Source: Ferrovum sp.
Lineage (GTDB): Bacteria; Pseudomonadota; Gammaproteobacteria; Burkholderiales; Ferrovaceae
Assembly: GCA_019456405.1 (NCBI GenBank)
Contig: WJXM01000021.1
Span: 124,001-188,000, forward strand
Direction of reading: 5' to 3'
DNA length: 64,000 nt
Below are positions 17,435 through 25,483 of this stretch, piece by piece. The notes under the pieces were generated by a model, which had not been told where the DNA came from, did not search any database, and worked only from the letters and a program-made list of their open reading frames with translations. Position 1 is the first letter of the stretch. Every line of letters begins with the position of its first letter. The translations under genes and the position numbers were made by a program.

Positions 17435-18752
17435 TCGGCGCATTGCGTGTTTGTTGGCAGAAGATGCCGATCCGCGTCTGCACCTCGATCCTCTGACCGG
17501 TGTCAATGCCTACGGGGTATCTCCTTTTCCCCAGGACGAGGTGGGGGAATGGGGGTCGGCTACGGCTTCTGCTTTATCGCAGATGAGTTTTCGGATTTTG
17601 CGACAATGGTGGCCCACGGTGGCAGAGAATCCGGATCGGCGCTGGATCCAAGACGTCCTGGCTGGAGACCTGTTACAGGTCATGGGGCTTGATGCAACTC
17701 ATTATGGAGCGAACCTGTATTCGTCGGGGAGCGGGGCATTGGGCGAGGGGGGGCGGCAATTGCTGGGGCGGATGAAAACTCCTGTTCTGGTTTTGTGCCA
17801 GGGCAGCGAGACAGGGAGTCGGGTCCCTGAAGTGCTCCGGAATGCCTTGGGTTGTACGGTGGCAGAGGTCATATCCTTGCCGGTGCGTACGGAAAGCGGA
17901 GAATTGATTCCTTCAGCGCTGCGGGATGAGTTGTGCTGGGGACGGGTGGCTCATTGTTTGAAGTCAGGTAGAGAGGTATTGCTGGTGCTGACGGATGGGA
18001 CCAAGACGGGGCAGGTGGTTCCAGGTGTGGAGGGTACACGGGAGATGGTCTCCCGTTATCCGGAGCAACTTCGTGTGTTGGTGGATGCTTGTCAGTTACG
18101 CGTTGCCTGGTCGAGGGTGAAGGATTATCTGGATAGGGGTTGGCCGGTAACCATTACGGGATCAAAATTTGTTGGAGGTCCCCCTTTTTCTGGGGCATTG
18201 TTGTATTCCCGTGCCTTTTACAAGGATTTCGGAAAGAGTGAACAAATATTGGGGGTGGGTGCCCTGTTGCGCTGGGTCGCGGCTCTGGCAGAAATGAAAC
18301 GCTGGTCTGTCGTTCCAAAAGAGAGATTGGGCAGTTATCTGGCACGCTTTCAGGCAGCGCTGGAACAGCAGGTCGGACGTTGGCCCGCCGTGACCTTGGA
18401 ATCTGTGCCAGGACTGGAGCGAGGTGGCGATCCGGGATTGTGGGATGTGCACCCTACCATTTTCCCTTTTGAATTACGCGGACCCGCAGGAGAGCCTTTG
18501 GAACGAGGCGCCCTGGAGGCGCTTTATCGACGTTTGCCTCAGGCCGGGTCCGACGTGCGGGGACGTTGGGGGCAACCGGTCCGGTTGGGGGATGGACAAA
18601 GACATGAGCGCTGGGCTTTGCGCCTCTGTCTGGGGGCGCGTCTTCTGATTCCCTGGTTGGAAATGCTTTCCGACGATGGTGTAACGCAAACCCTGGATCG
18701 AGGTCTGGAATTGGTCGATCGGACCGTGGTTGAGGCCGCACGTATGGGATAG
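17421..18752 (+). CDS. Class V-like fold-type I PLP enzyme, function unknown
   Basis: The 443-residue product looks like a divergent member of the class V aminotransferase / kynureninase-like PLP enzymes. A phosphate-binding loop NLYSSGSGALGEGG is at about 98-111. The cofactor Asp222 and Gln225 lie in VLVDACQLR, and the probable Schiff-base K249 in ITGSKFVGGPPFSGALLYS. I recognise the fold but no characterised orthologue. ATG 17421 gives a 14-bp overlap with the ATP-grasp gene; a longer frame lies wholly inside that gene. It could be an aminotransferase, a lyase, or a lyase-like desulfurase. As the last gene of the trio, it is followed by a hairpin. Confidence 0.7.
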   Translation: MRLTDRRIACLLAEDADPRLHLDPLTGVNAYGVSPFPQDEVGEWGSATASALSQMSFRILRQWWPTVAENPDRRWIQDVLAGDLLQVMGLDATHYGANLYSSGSGALGEGGRQLLGRMKTPVLVLCQGSETGSRVPEVLRNALGCTVAEVISLPVRTESGELIPSALRDELCWGRVAHCLKSGREVLLVLTDGTKTGQVVPGVEGTREMVSRYPEQLRVLVDACQLRVAWSRVKDYLDRGWPVTITGSKFVGGPPFSGALLYSRAFYKDFGKSEQILGVGALLRWVAALAEMKRWSVVPKERLGSYLARFQAALEQQVGRWPAVTLESVPGLERGGDPGLWDVHPTIFPFELRGPAGEPLERGALEALYRRLPQAGSDVRGRWGQPVRLGDGQRHERWALRLCLGARLLIPWLEMLSDDGVTQTLDRGLELVDRTVVEAARMG

Positions 18753-18764
18753 GCAGGCGGCAAG

Positions 18765-18791
18765 GACCACTCGAAAATTGGTTGAGTGGTC
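18765..18791 (+). terminator. Hairpin after the PLP/ATP-grasp trio
   Basis: GACCACTC and GAGTGGTC form an exact 8-bp stem with an 11-nt loop; two more A-T pairs form if one G is bulged. There is no clear U tract, so it may be an imperfect terminator or an operator for the following gene. Its right arm overlaps a possible -35 element (TTGAGT at 18782). Confidence 0.4.
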
Positions 18792-18808
18792 GAGGAATGT
18801 TTTACAAT
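18782..18808 (+). promoter_or_regulatory. Possible sigma-70 promoter for the diguanylate cyclase / que operon
   Basis: TTGAGT (18782-18787) and TACAAT (18803-18808) are spaced by 15 bp, shorter than ideal. TTGGTT (18778) with 19 bp is the alternative. The -10 is reasonable, and the position is 43 bp before the ATG of the REC-PAS-GGDEF gene. Confidence 0.4.
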
Positions 18809-18850
18809 GTGCGTCACTTCACAATGGTACGCACTCAGGAGTGAGCCAGC

Positions 18851-20086
18851 ATGCACGTTCTCCTCGTCGATGATTCGCGCGCAGCTTCGCTGCCGATTCA
18901 GCGGTTCATGGAACAGCAGGGCCACGAAGTGACCTATGTCCAGAATGGTCGCTTGGCCGTCGAGGCTTATCGGGCGCGGGTGCCGGATTTGGTACTGATG
19001 GACGTGATCATGCCCGAAATGGATGGGGTGGAAGCAACCCGGCGGATCAAGGCCATGGCGGGGACACGCTGGGTTCCCGTCATGATCATGACTTCCTTGT
19101 CGGCCAAGGAGGAAATCGTGTCTACTCTGGATGCCGGGGCCGACGATTATCTCATCAAACCTGTGGTGTTCGAAGTATTAGAGGCACGCATGCGTTCCAT
19201 GCAACGCATTGCCACTTTGCAGGACAGCCTTTTTGCCATTCTGGACAACGCGTTCGAGGCCATCATCACCACCGATGAAGCGGGCACAGTGCAAAGTTAT
19301 AATAAGTCGGCAGAAAAGATTTTTGGCTACCCCGCAACCCACATGGTAGGGAAAAAGGTGACTCGTCTGATCTCGGAAAGAGGGGGGGTCGTACCCCACC
19401 AATGGAGTGGAATATCTGCGGCACAGGGCGTGCAGGACGAGCGGGTTCTGGGTTTGCGGGTGTCAGGAGAGGTTTTTCCCATGAGGGTGGCTTTGACGGA
19501 AGTGAAACGTCAGCAAGGTAATTTGATCATCGGGATGGTGCGGGACGTCTCCGAAGAAGAAGCGGCACGCCAGCGCATCGACTTTCTGGCGCTGCACGAT
19601 TCCCTGACCGGTTTGCCCAACCGCCCTCATTTTCATGACATCCATGGGCGTTTGCATGGGCAGGCCCGGACGTACAGCCTGTTTTTTCTGGATCTGGATG
19701 GTTTCAAACCGATCAACGATACCCTGAATCATGAGGCGGGAGATCAGGCATTGGCGATCGTGGCCGGACGCTTACGGGAAGTGGTGGGGAAAACGGGATT
19801 TGTGGCGCGTCTCGGAGGCGACGAATTTGTGGTTCTCTCCACGACCGAGGCTACCATGGAGGGGGCTTTGAGGTTGGGTGTCCGGTTGATTGAAGCGATT
19901 TCGCAACCCATGCTCCTGAATCAGCAGACCTGCCGCTTGGGAGCCAGCGTGGGGGCGGCACTATTTCCGTTACATGGGAGGACCCCCAATGAATTGCTGT
20001 TGGCGGCAGATCGGGCCATGTATCAGGCCAAACGTTCGGGCAAAGGAAAGACTTGCCTTGCCGAAGTGATTCGGGAACTTGCCTGA
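18851..20086 (+). CDS. Response regulator diguanylate cyclase, REC-PAS-GGDEF
   Basis: The 411-residue protein has a receiver domain at 1-115 (acidic pair DD at 7-8, phospho-acceptor D51 in [14 protein letters not shown]103), a PAS domain at about 122-235 ([27 protein letters not shown]), and a GGDEF domain at about 240-405. The active site is an intact GGDEF at 322-326, so c-di-GMP synthesis is expected. The RxxD inhibitory site that normally lies upstream is missing (GKTG in its place), suggesting no product feedback. AGGAG precedes ATG by about 9 nt. Its stop overlaps the queC start by one base (TGATG), an unusual pairing. Confidence 0.93.
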   Translation: MHVLLVDDSRAASLPIQRFMEQQGHEVTYVQNGRLAVEAYRARVPDLVLMDVIMPEMDGVEATRRIKAMAGTRWVPVMIMTSLSAKEEIVSTLDAGADDYLIKPVVFEVLEARMRSMQRIATLQDSLFAILDNAFEAIITTDEAGTVQSYNKSAEKIFGYPATHMVGKKVTRLISERGGVVPHQWSGISAAQGVQDERVLGLRVSGEVFPMRVALTEVKRQQGNLIIGMVRDVSEEEAARQRIDFLALHDSLTGLPNRPHFHDIHGRLHGQARTYSLFFLDLDGFKPINDTLNHEAGDQALAIVAGRLREVVGKTGFVARLGGDEFVVLSTTEATMEGALRLGVRLIEAISQPMLLNQQTCRLGASVGAALFPLHGRTPNELLLAADRAMYQAKRSGKGKTCLAEVIRELA

Positions 20087-20787
20087 TGGTAGGGCGAAAC
20101 GCCGTCATCCTGCTGAGCGGGGGTCTGGATTCGGCCACTGTGCTGGCGATGGCGCGCCAACAGGGCTTTGGCGTGTACGCCATGAGTTTTGCCTATGGCC
20201 AACGCCACGCTCATGAATTGGACTGTGCCCGGCGCATTGCCCACCAAACCGGAGTGATCGACCATTCTGTGGTCAATATCGACCTGCGTGCGATTGGGGG
20301 GTCGGCCCTGACGACCACACAGGAGGTTCCCAAGGATCGTGATATCGATCAGGCGCATACCATTCCGGTGACCTATGTACCCGCCCGTAATACTATTTTT
20401 CTGTCTTTTGCGCTGGCGTGGGCAGAGGTACTTGGGGTGTCGGATCTGTTCATCGGGGTCAATGCTCTGGACTACAGCGGTTATCCGGACTGTCGTCCGG
20501 AATATCTGAGCGCCTTTGAACGGATGGCTAATCTGGCGACCCGTCGGGCAGTTGAAGGCGCTCCCCTGACGCTTCATGCACCGCTTCTGAATCTGACCAA
20601 GGCTGACATCATTCTGCAGGGATTGGCTCTGGGTGTGGATTATGGCCTGACCACCAGTTGTTATGATCCGGGCCCTGAAGGGCGCCCTTGTGGACATTGT
20701 GATGCCTGCCTGTTGCGAGCCCGCGGATTTGCCCAGGTGGGGGTGCCGGATCCTTTGGGAGTGCACTATGCGGGTATCACGGCATGA
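20086..20787 (+). CDS. queC: 7-cyano-7-deazaguanine synthase QueC
   Basis: QueC converts 7-carboxy-7-deazaguanine plus ammonia to preQ0 using ATP, in queuosine tRNA modification. The 233-residue product has the PP-loop SGGLDS (11-16), the [17 protein letters not shown] helix, and the zinc site Cys192, Cys202, Cys205 and Cys208. ATG 20086 overlaps the preceding diguanylate cyclase stop by one base; an in-frame ATG further upstream lies inside that gene. queD follows with a 4-bp overlap. Confidence 0.97.
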   Translation: MVGRNAVILLSGGLDSATVLAMARQQGFGVYAMSFAYGQRHAHELDCARRIAHQTGVIDHSVVNIDLRAIGGSALTTTQEVPKDRDIDQAHTIPVTYVPARNTIFLSFALAWAEVLGVSDLFIGVNALDYSGYPDCRPEYLSAFERMANLATRRAVEGAPLTLHAPLLNLTKADIILQGLALGVDYGLTTSCYDPGPEGRPCGHCDACLLRARGFAQVGVPDPLGVHYAGITA

Positions 20788-21809
20788 AAGCAGGGACGCG
20801 TCATGACTGGCAGGCTCGTGGTTTTGAGGCTTCTCGACAGGTGACCGGAGCGGCGGACCCGCGTTTACAACGTCGTCATGGGCACAGTTTTCGGGTGGAA
20901 GTATGCGATCCGCTGCAAGACGAGAGCAGCAGTGGGCGATTGGGTGTTCTGCTGAGCAACGTGGTGGAGCAACTGGATTATCAGGACCTCGATGTGCTTT
21001 TCTCCCAACGGCATGATGCGGAGATCTGGCATTGGATCGAAGATCGTCTGGATTTGGCTCCGGGCAGTCACGGATGTTTGGCATCTGGCCCTCGGCAAGG
21101 GGTGGTGCGTGATACGACGGGACGATTGCATGGATGGATGCGCGATCGTTTCGAATCGGCGCATTTTCTTCCCAATGTGCCCGCCGGACATAAATGTGGA
21201 CGTTTGCATGGACATGGATTCGAGGTTGTATTGTTTTTCCCCTGGGAAGGTGGTCAGGCTGCGCAGTTGAAAACCCGATGGGAAAGGTTGCATGCCCGTT
21301 TGCACGGACGTTGTCTGAACGAACTGAGTGGTCTGGATATTCCGACCTCGGAAATTTTGGCCAGTTGGATCTGGTTTCGCTTGCAGGCACAGGGACAGGC
21401 ACTGTCTCAAGTTACCGTGTATGAAACCGCTTCCAGCGGTAGTTCTTTTGATGGTACCCGTTATCGCATCTGGAAGGAACAAAGTTTCGACAGTGCCCTG
21501 CGCTCTCCCGAGGGGGCGCTGTGGGGGCATACCTATCGTTTGCGCCTGGGGCTTTCTGCGCCACTGGACGAAATGATGGGCTGGACTCAGGATTTTGGAG
21601 AAGTCAAACGCCTGTTTGACCCCCTGTACCGTGAATTGGATCACCAGCCTCTGCATGACAAGGTTCCGGCAGGAACCACCCTGGCTCTGCTCGACTGGGT
21701 CCTGGCGCGTACCCGTCCACTGTTGCCCACTCTGGATCGACTGGATCTGTATGACACCCCCGGTTCAGGAAAGATCTGGACCTTGCCCATTACTGGCCCC
21801 GTTCGGTAG
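20784..21809 (+). CDS. queD: 6-carboxytetrahydropterin synthase QueD, unusual three-module form
   Basis: QueD makes 6-carboxytetrahydropterin from dihydroneopterin triphosphate. The usual enzyme is about 120 residues; this one is 341 and contains three PTPS-like repeats. Module 1 (about 12-95) keeps HGH (32-34) but has SR where the first zinc His should be. Module 2 (about 122-225) has the full zinc set H127, H142, H144, the catalytic Cys138 in [10 protein letters not shown], and E214 in [10 protein letters not shown]; its LDHHYLN-type Asp-His motif has become LHGRCLN. Module 3 (about 244-335) lacks the zinc site but keeps DFGEVKRLF and the Asp-His in [10 protein letters not shown]. Catalytic residues therefore seem split between modules 2 and 3. 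It sits between queC and queE. Confidence 0.88.
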   Translation: MKAGTRHDWQARGFEASRQVTGAADPRLQRRHGHSFRVEVCDPLQDESSSGRLGVLLSNVVEQLDYQDLDVLFSQRHDAEIWHWIEDRLDLAPGSHGCLASGPRQGVVRDTTGRLHGWMRDRFESAHFLPNVPAGHKCGRLHGHGFEVVLFFPWEGGQAAQLKTRWERLHARLHGRCLNELSGLDIPTSEILASWIWFRLQAQGQALSQVTVYETASSGSSFDGTRYRIWKEQSFDSALRSPEGALWGHTYRLRLGLSAPLDEMMGWTQDFGEVKRLFDPLYRELDHQPLHDKVPAGTTLALLDWVLARTRPLLPTLDRLDLYDTPGSGKIWTLPITGPVR

Positions 21810-21812
21810 ATC

Positions 21813-22460
21813 ATGACCTACAGTGTCAAAGAGATATTCCTGACTCTTCAGGGAGAAGGTTGCCATACAGGACGCGTAGCTGTTTTTTGTCGTTTTGCCG
21901 GTTGCAATTTGTGGAGTGGTCGAACGGAGGATCGTGCACAGGCTCGTTGCAGGTTTTGTGATACGGATTTTCTGGGGACGGAGGGCGTGGGCGGAGGGAA
22001 GTTCGATTCTGCGCATACCTTGGCCAGTGCGATCGAATGCTGCTGGGAGGACACTGTGGCGGTGGAGGACAGAATGCGACGCTGGGTAGTACTGACGGGA
22101 GGAGAACCCTTGTTGCAGGTGGATGAAGGTTTGATTGGTGCGTTGCATGAACGGGGCTTTGGGGTGGCCGTGGAAACCAACGGGACGGTGCTCCCGCCTC
22201 CGGGGATCGACTGGATTTGCGTCAGTCCCAAGGGTATGGAACCTTTGCAAGTGTGTACGGGGGATGAATTGAAGTTGGTGTACCCGCAGTCAGATTGTCC
22301 ACCGGAACGGTTCGTGGCGTTGAATTTTCGCCATTTTCTGCTGCAACCGCTGGATGAGGGGGGAGACCGGCGCCATGAGCAGGCCGCTTTGTCTTATTGT
22401 CGTTCCCATCCGCGCTGGCAACTTTCCCTGCAGACCCATAAATGGTTGGGCATCCCCTGA
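21813..22460 (+). CDS. queE: 7-carboxy-7-deazaguanine synthase QueE (radical SAM)
   Basis: QueE ring-contracts 6-carboxytetrahydropterin to 7-carboxy-7-deazaguanine with a [4Fe-4S] cluster and SAM. The 215-residue product begins with the family pattern VKEIFLTLQGEGCHTGR. It has the elongated cluster motif C31-x14-C46-x2-C49 typical of QueE, and the SAM-binding LTGGEPLLQ (95-103). A THKWLGIP ending is also characteristic. With queC and queD it completes preQ0 synthesis from the QueD substrate; GTP cyclohydrolase, queF, tgt and queA are not in the window. Confidence 0.96.
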   Translation: MTYSVKEIFLTLQGEGCHTGRVAVFCRFAGCNLWSGRTEDRAQARCRFCDTDFLGTEGVGGGKFDSAHTLASAIECCWEDTVAVEDRMRRWVVLTGGEPLLQVDEGLIGALHERGFGVAVETNGTVLPPPGIDWICVSPKGMEPLQVCTGDELKLVYPQSDCPPERFVALNFRHFLLQPLDEGGDRRHEQAALSYCRSHPRWQLSLQTHKWLGIP

Positions 22461-22466
22461 TAGAAT
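22458..22466 (+). promoter_or_regulatory. Extended -10 promoter before rppH
   Basis: TGATAGAAT (TG-n-TAGAAT) overlaps the queE stop codon and lies 31 bp before the rppH ATG. No clear -35 is seen, as often for extended -10 promoters. The same TGnTAGAAT form recurs before rnpB and secA in this window. Confidence 0.45.
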
Positions 22467-22497
22467 AGCACTTTGAGATTTGCCAGTTGGGGGATGC

Positions 22498-22983
22498 ATG
22501 ATCGATCGGGAAGGTTACCGACCCAATGTCGGGATTATTCTATGTAATGAATACAATGAAGTTTTCTGGGCCAAACGGGTACGTCAGCAAGCCTGGCAAT
22601 TTCCTCAGGGCGGGATTCAGGCGGGGGAGACCCCCGAACAGGCCATGTACCGCGAGTTGGCGGAGGAAACGGGGTTATTGTCTCAGCATGTCCGTATTCT
22701 GGGGCGTACCCGCGACTGGTTGCGTTATGACGTTCCTTCCCAATGGTTGCGGCGGGATTGGAGGAACCATTACCGGGGCCAGAAACAAATCTGGTTTCTT
22801 TTGCGCATGGTAGGCAGCGATTCGGATGTTTCCTTGGCTGCTTCACAACAACCGGAGTTCGATGATTGGCGCTGGAATACCTATTGGATCCCCATGGAAA
22901 GTGTGGTGGAATTCAAGCGTGCAGTGTATCAGGCCGCTCTCGAGGAGCTGGCCTCGTTTCTCGAGTTGGCCCGAAAGGATTGA
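22498..22983 (+). CDS. rppH: RNA pyrophosphohydrolase RppH (Nudix)
   Basis: RppH removes pyrophosphate from mRNA 5' ends to trigger decay. The 161-residue product begins [17 protein letters not shown], contains [17 protein letters not shown] and the Nudix box ending RELAEETGL (38-60), and the family segment [10 protein letters not shown]...[13 protein letters not shown] 22498 follows a GGGGGA. Six further in-frame codons upstream are not conserved. Its stop codon overlaps the -35 of the rubrerythrin promoter. Confidence 0.96.
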   Translation: MIDREGYRPNVGIILCNEYNEVFWAKRVRQQAWQFPQGGIQAGETPEQAMYRELAEETGLLSQHVRILGRTRDWLRYDVPSQWLRRDWRNHYRGQKQIWFLLRMVGSDSDVSLAASQQPEFDDWRWNTYWIPMESVVEFKRAVYQAALEELASFLELARKD

Positions 22984-23008
22984 CAAGCGTTTCGTACTGC
23001 CCTATAGT
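22980..23008 (+). promoter_or_regulatory. Near-consensus sigma-70 promoter of the rubrerythrin operon
   Basis: A perfect -35 TTGACA (22980-22985) is followed after exactly 17 bp by TATAGT (23003-23008). The -35 overlaps the rppH stop codon. This is the strongest promoter match in the window and predicts a start near 23014-23016. Confidence 0.8.
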
Positions 23009-23018
23009 TTTCACAGGT

Positions 23019-23033
23019 TTAGATTAATTCTAA
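23019..23033 (+). promoter_or_regulatory. Palindromic operator candidate (Fur/PerR-like 7-1-7) before rubrerythrin
   Basis: TTAGATTAATTCTAA is a near-perfect dyad (6 of 7 pairs around a central A). It matches the TTATAATnATTATAA PerR/Fur-type 7-1-7 pattern at 11 of 14 positions. It sits just after the predicted transcription start, a typical repressor position. The identity of the regulator is an inference. Confidence 0.45.
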
Positions 23034-23056
23034 TTTCTCACCAAAGGAGCAAGACC

Positions 23057-23476
23057 ATGAAACTGGCAGGTACCCAAACCCATGAAAATCTGAAAGCGGC
23101 TTTTTCCGGAGAGTCTCAGGCCAACCGACGCTATCTGTATTTTGCAGCCAAGGCTGATATCGAAGGGCAAAATGATGTGGCCGCTGTTTTTCGTTCCACG
23201 GCCGAAGGTGAGACAGGGCATGCCCATGGCCATCTGGAGTACATGGAAGTGGTGGGGGATCCTGCCACCGGACTGCCCATCGGGTCCAGTCGCCAGAATC
23301 TGAAAGCGGCCATCGAAGGGGAGACCCACGAGTATACAGACATGTACCCTGGCATGGCCAAAGTGGCCAGAGAGGAAGGCTTTGACGAAATTGCCGACTG
23401 GTTTGAAACGCTGGCCAAGGCGGAACGCTCCCATGCCAATCGTTTCAGCCAGGCCTTGAACAATCTGGTGGACTGA
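23057..23476 (+). CDS. Rubrerythrin-family diiron protein without rubredoxin domain
   Basis: Rubrerythrins reduce hydrogen peroxide at a diiron centre. The 139-residue product is a four-helix ferritin-like protein with ligands in SGES (E19), ETGH (E52, H55), EGETHEY (around E89/E92) and ERSH (E123, H126). The C-terminal rubredoxin-like FeS4 domain of classic rubrerythrin is absent; the protein ends right after the fourth helix. The ATG follows AAGGAG by 7-8 nt. It heads an operon with an Fe-S oxidoreductase and a DUF3501 protein, and the Fe-S protein may supply the electrons the missing domain normally carries. Confidence 0.93.
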   Translation: MKLAGTQTHENLKAAFSGESQANRRYLYFAAKADIEGQNDVAAVFRSTAEGETGHAHGHLEYMEVVGDPATGLPIGSSRQNLKAAIEGETHEYTDMYPGMAKVAREEGFDEIADWFETLAKAERSHANRFSQALNNLVD

Positions 23477-23492
23477 TCGACAAGGAAGATTC

Positions 23493-24824
23493 ATGACTGG
23501 CGAAGGTAATCTGGAAGCGCCCATTCGACATCCGGTGCCTTGGAAGAGTGCCGATTTTTGGGACAGGGTGCAGACTGAAGGGGAAATGACCCGCATCTTT
23601 GACATTTGTCAGGGGTGTCGCCGTTGTTTCAGTTTGTGTCAGGCTTTTCCATTGTTGTTCGATGCCGTGGACGCTACGCCTTCGGGAAAGGTTGAGGAGG
23701 TTGCCAACAAAGTTATGTGGGATGTGGTGGATCAGTGTTATCTCTGTGATCTGTGCTACATGACCAAGTGTCCCTATACCCCCCCTCACCCCTTCAATCT
23801 GGATTTTCCTCATACCATGCTGCGGGCCAAGGCCATTCAGTTTCGTGCAGGTAAAACCAGATGGCGCGATAGACTGTTGGCCAGTACGGATGCCCTGGGC
23901 AGACTGGCCACGATTCCCATCGTGGTGGATGTGGTGAATGCGGTCAACCAATCCGGTTTCACCCGCGCGATCATGCATCATACCTTGGGAATTCACCGGG
24001 ACCGACTGTTACCGGTCTATGCTTCTCCCCCGTTACGTCGGAGTGTCGTACCCAACGAAAACTTTACTCCTCGCCCGGGCGTGCACACGCCGGGAAAAGT
24101 GGCGCTGTTTACCACATGTTATGCCAATTTCAATGAACCGGGCATTGGTTTGGACCTGCTGAAAATCCTCGAGCACAATGAAATCCCTGTCCGGTGGGTG
24201 ACGCAGGAAAAATGTTGTGGCATGCCTCGTCTCGAATTGGGTGATCTGGCCGGGGTCGAAGTTTTGAAGAATCAGAATATTCCCGTACTGGATGCGCTGG
24301 CGCGGGACGGTTATGCCTTGCTGGCGCCGGTTCCTTCCTGCGTGCTGATGTTCAAGCAGGAATTGCCTTTGTTGTTTCCTGAGGATGAAGCGGTTGCGCG
24401 CGTGGCTCGAGCCTTTTTCGATCCTTTTGAATATTTCATGGACCGTCATGGGGAAGGATTGTGGAAGACGGATTTTTCTCGAGCATTGGGACGGGTCTCC
24501 TACCATGTGCCCTGCCATCTGCGGGTACAGAACATTGGATTGCGTACCCGCGATCTTTTGCAGATGATTCCGGGGACCACGGTGACAACCGTGGAACGCT
24601 GCTCTGGCCATGATGGGACTTGGGGAGTCAAAGTGGAATTTTTCGAAGCTTCCATGAAAATCGGCAAACCGGTATTCAGTCGAATGAAAGATGCCGAACC
24701 GGATGTGGTGGTTTCGGATTGCCCCATTGCAACCCGGCATATCGGCCAGGGTATGGGTGATGCAGTGGCACAGGCGCATCCTTTGACGTTGCTGCGTCGT
24801 GCTTATGGATTACCGGAGGAATGA
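23493..24824 (+). CDS. Fe-S oxidoreductase, GlpC / heterodisulfide reductase-D like
   Basis: The 443-residue product has two N-terminal [4Fe-4S] motifs: C39xxC42xxC45xxxC49, and C82xxC85xxC88xxxxC93P. Two C-terminal CCG-type modules follow, seen as EKCCGMPRLELGD and later VPCHLRVQ with RCSGHDGTWG. This is the arrangement of GlpC and HdrD-like subunits that pass electrons between a donor and a membrane or thiol acceptor. No transmembrane segment is obvious. AAGGAAG lies about 5 nt before ATG and the gene follows rubrerythrin by 16 bp. Likely role: reductase partner of the rubrerythrin, inferred from the operon. Confidence 0.85.
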   Translation: MTGEGNLEAPIRHPVPWKSADFWDRVQTEGEMTRIFDICQGCRRCFSLCQAFPLLFDAVDATPSGKVEEVANKVMWDVVDQCYLCDLCYMTKCPYTPPHPFNLDFPHTMLRAKAIQFRAGKTRWRDRLLASTDALGRLATIPIVVDVVNAVNQSGFTRAIMHHTLGIHRDRLLPVYASPPLRRSVVPNENFTPRPGVHTPGKVALFTTCYANFNEPGIGLDLLKILEHNEIPVRWVTQEKCCGMPRLELGDLAGVEVLKNQNIPVLDALARDGYALLAPVPSCVLMFKQELPLLFPEDEAVARVARAFFDPFEYFMDRHGEGLWKTDFSRALGRVSYHVPCHLRVQNIGLRTRDLLQMIPGTTVTTVERCSGHDGTWGVKVEFFEASMKIGKPVFSRMKDAEPDVVVSDCPIATRHIGQGMGDAVAQAHPLTLLRRAYGLPEE

Positions 24825-24825
24825 C

Positions 24826-25410
24826 ATGTCTCTGACCCTTGCCGATTTATGGTCGCTGGAAACTTACGCTCGACAACGTCCGGAGTTTCGGGCGCGGGTC
24901 ATGGCCCACAAGAAACAGCGGACCGTCCATGTGGGGAAACATTTGACCCTGTTGTTTGAAGATCGTTTGACGGTTCAGTATCAGATACAGGAAATGTTGC
25001 GCATCGAAAAGATTTTTGAACCCGAGGCCATCCAGGAGGAGTTGGAGTCCTACGTTTCCCTGATTCCCGATGGAGATAACTGGAAGGCTACCCTCCTGAT
25101 CGAATATGCTGAAGTTCCCGTACGACAGCGCATGTTGGTACGCCTCAAAGGGATCGAACGCGCCCTGTGGTTGCAAGTGGATGGGTTCGAACCGGTGTTT
25201 CCTGTGGCGGATGAAGACATGGAGCGGGAAAACGCGGAAAAAACTTCGGCAGTTCATTTTTTGCGTTATACCCTTTCCCCCTCCCAACGCAACGCGGTTC
25301 GTAGTGGGGCCGCGTTGACGGCAGGCGTGAATCACCCAGAATATCCGGTGATTCATTTTGTCCTGGAGGAATCCGTACGTCAGTCGCTGAGTTCTGATAT
25401 CACTGCCTGA
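24826..25410 (+). CDS. DUF3501 family protein
   Basis: The 194-residue product matches what I know of DUF3501: an N-terminal LTLADLWSLETYARQRPEFRARVMAHKK and the RTVHVGKHLTLLFEDRLTVQYQIQEMLRIEKIF region, with an acidic middle and no Cys cluster. Function is not established. The family is commonly found beside rubrerythrin and an HdrD-like Fe-S protein, as here, which suggests a role in that redox pathway. GGAGGA at 24815-24820 is 5 nt from ATG 24826, and the start lies one base beyond the preceding stop. Confidence 0.85.
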   Translation: MSLTLADLWSLETYARQRPEFRARVMAHKKQRTVHVGKHLTLLFEDRLTVQYQIQEMLRIEKIFEPEAIQEELESYVSLIPDGDNWKATLLIEYAEVPVRQRMLVRLKGIERALWLQVDGFEPVFPVADEDMERENAEKTSAVHFLRYTLSPSQRNAVRSGAALTAGVNHPEYPVIHFVLEESVRQSLSSDITA

Positions 25411-25423
25411 TTTCGGGAGGTGG

Positions 25424-25452
25424 TTGCCAGAGCAGCGCGCTGCACCCATAAT
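25424..25452 (+). promoter_or_regulatory. Sigma-70 promoter of glmS
   Basis: TTGCCA (25424-25429), a 17-bp spacer and CATAAT (25447-25452) lie 31 bp before the glmS ATG. The spacer contains a GC-rich AGCAGCGCGCTGC palindrome-like segment. No glmS ribozyme-like sequence is visible in the short leader. Confidence 0.6.
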
Positions 25453-25483
25453 GCCCTGAATTCGTTAAAACGGGAGAGGGATC

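Noticed and set aside
20023..21402. A 459-codon minus-strand frame opposite queC and queD
   Set aside because: The composition is His/Pro/Arg-rich and motif-free, as expected of an antisense shadow. The plus-strand genes are unmistakable.
25453..25483. glmS ribozyme or riboswitch in the glmS leader
   Set aside because: The leader is only about 25 nt, too short for the ribozyme, and has no matching core.
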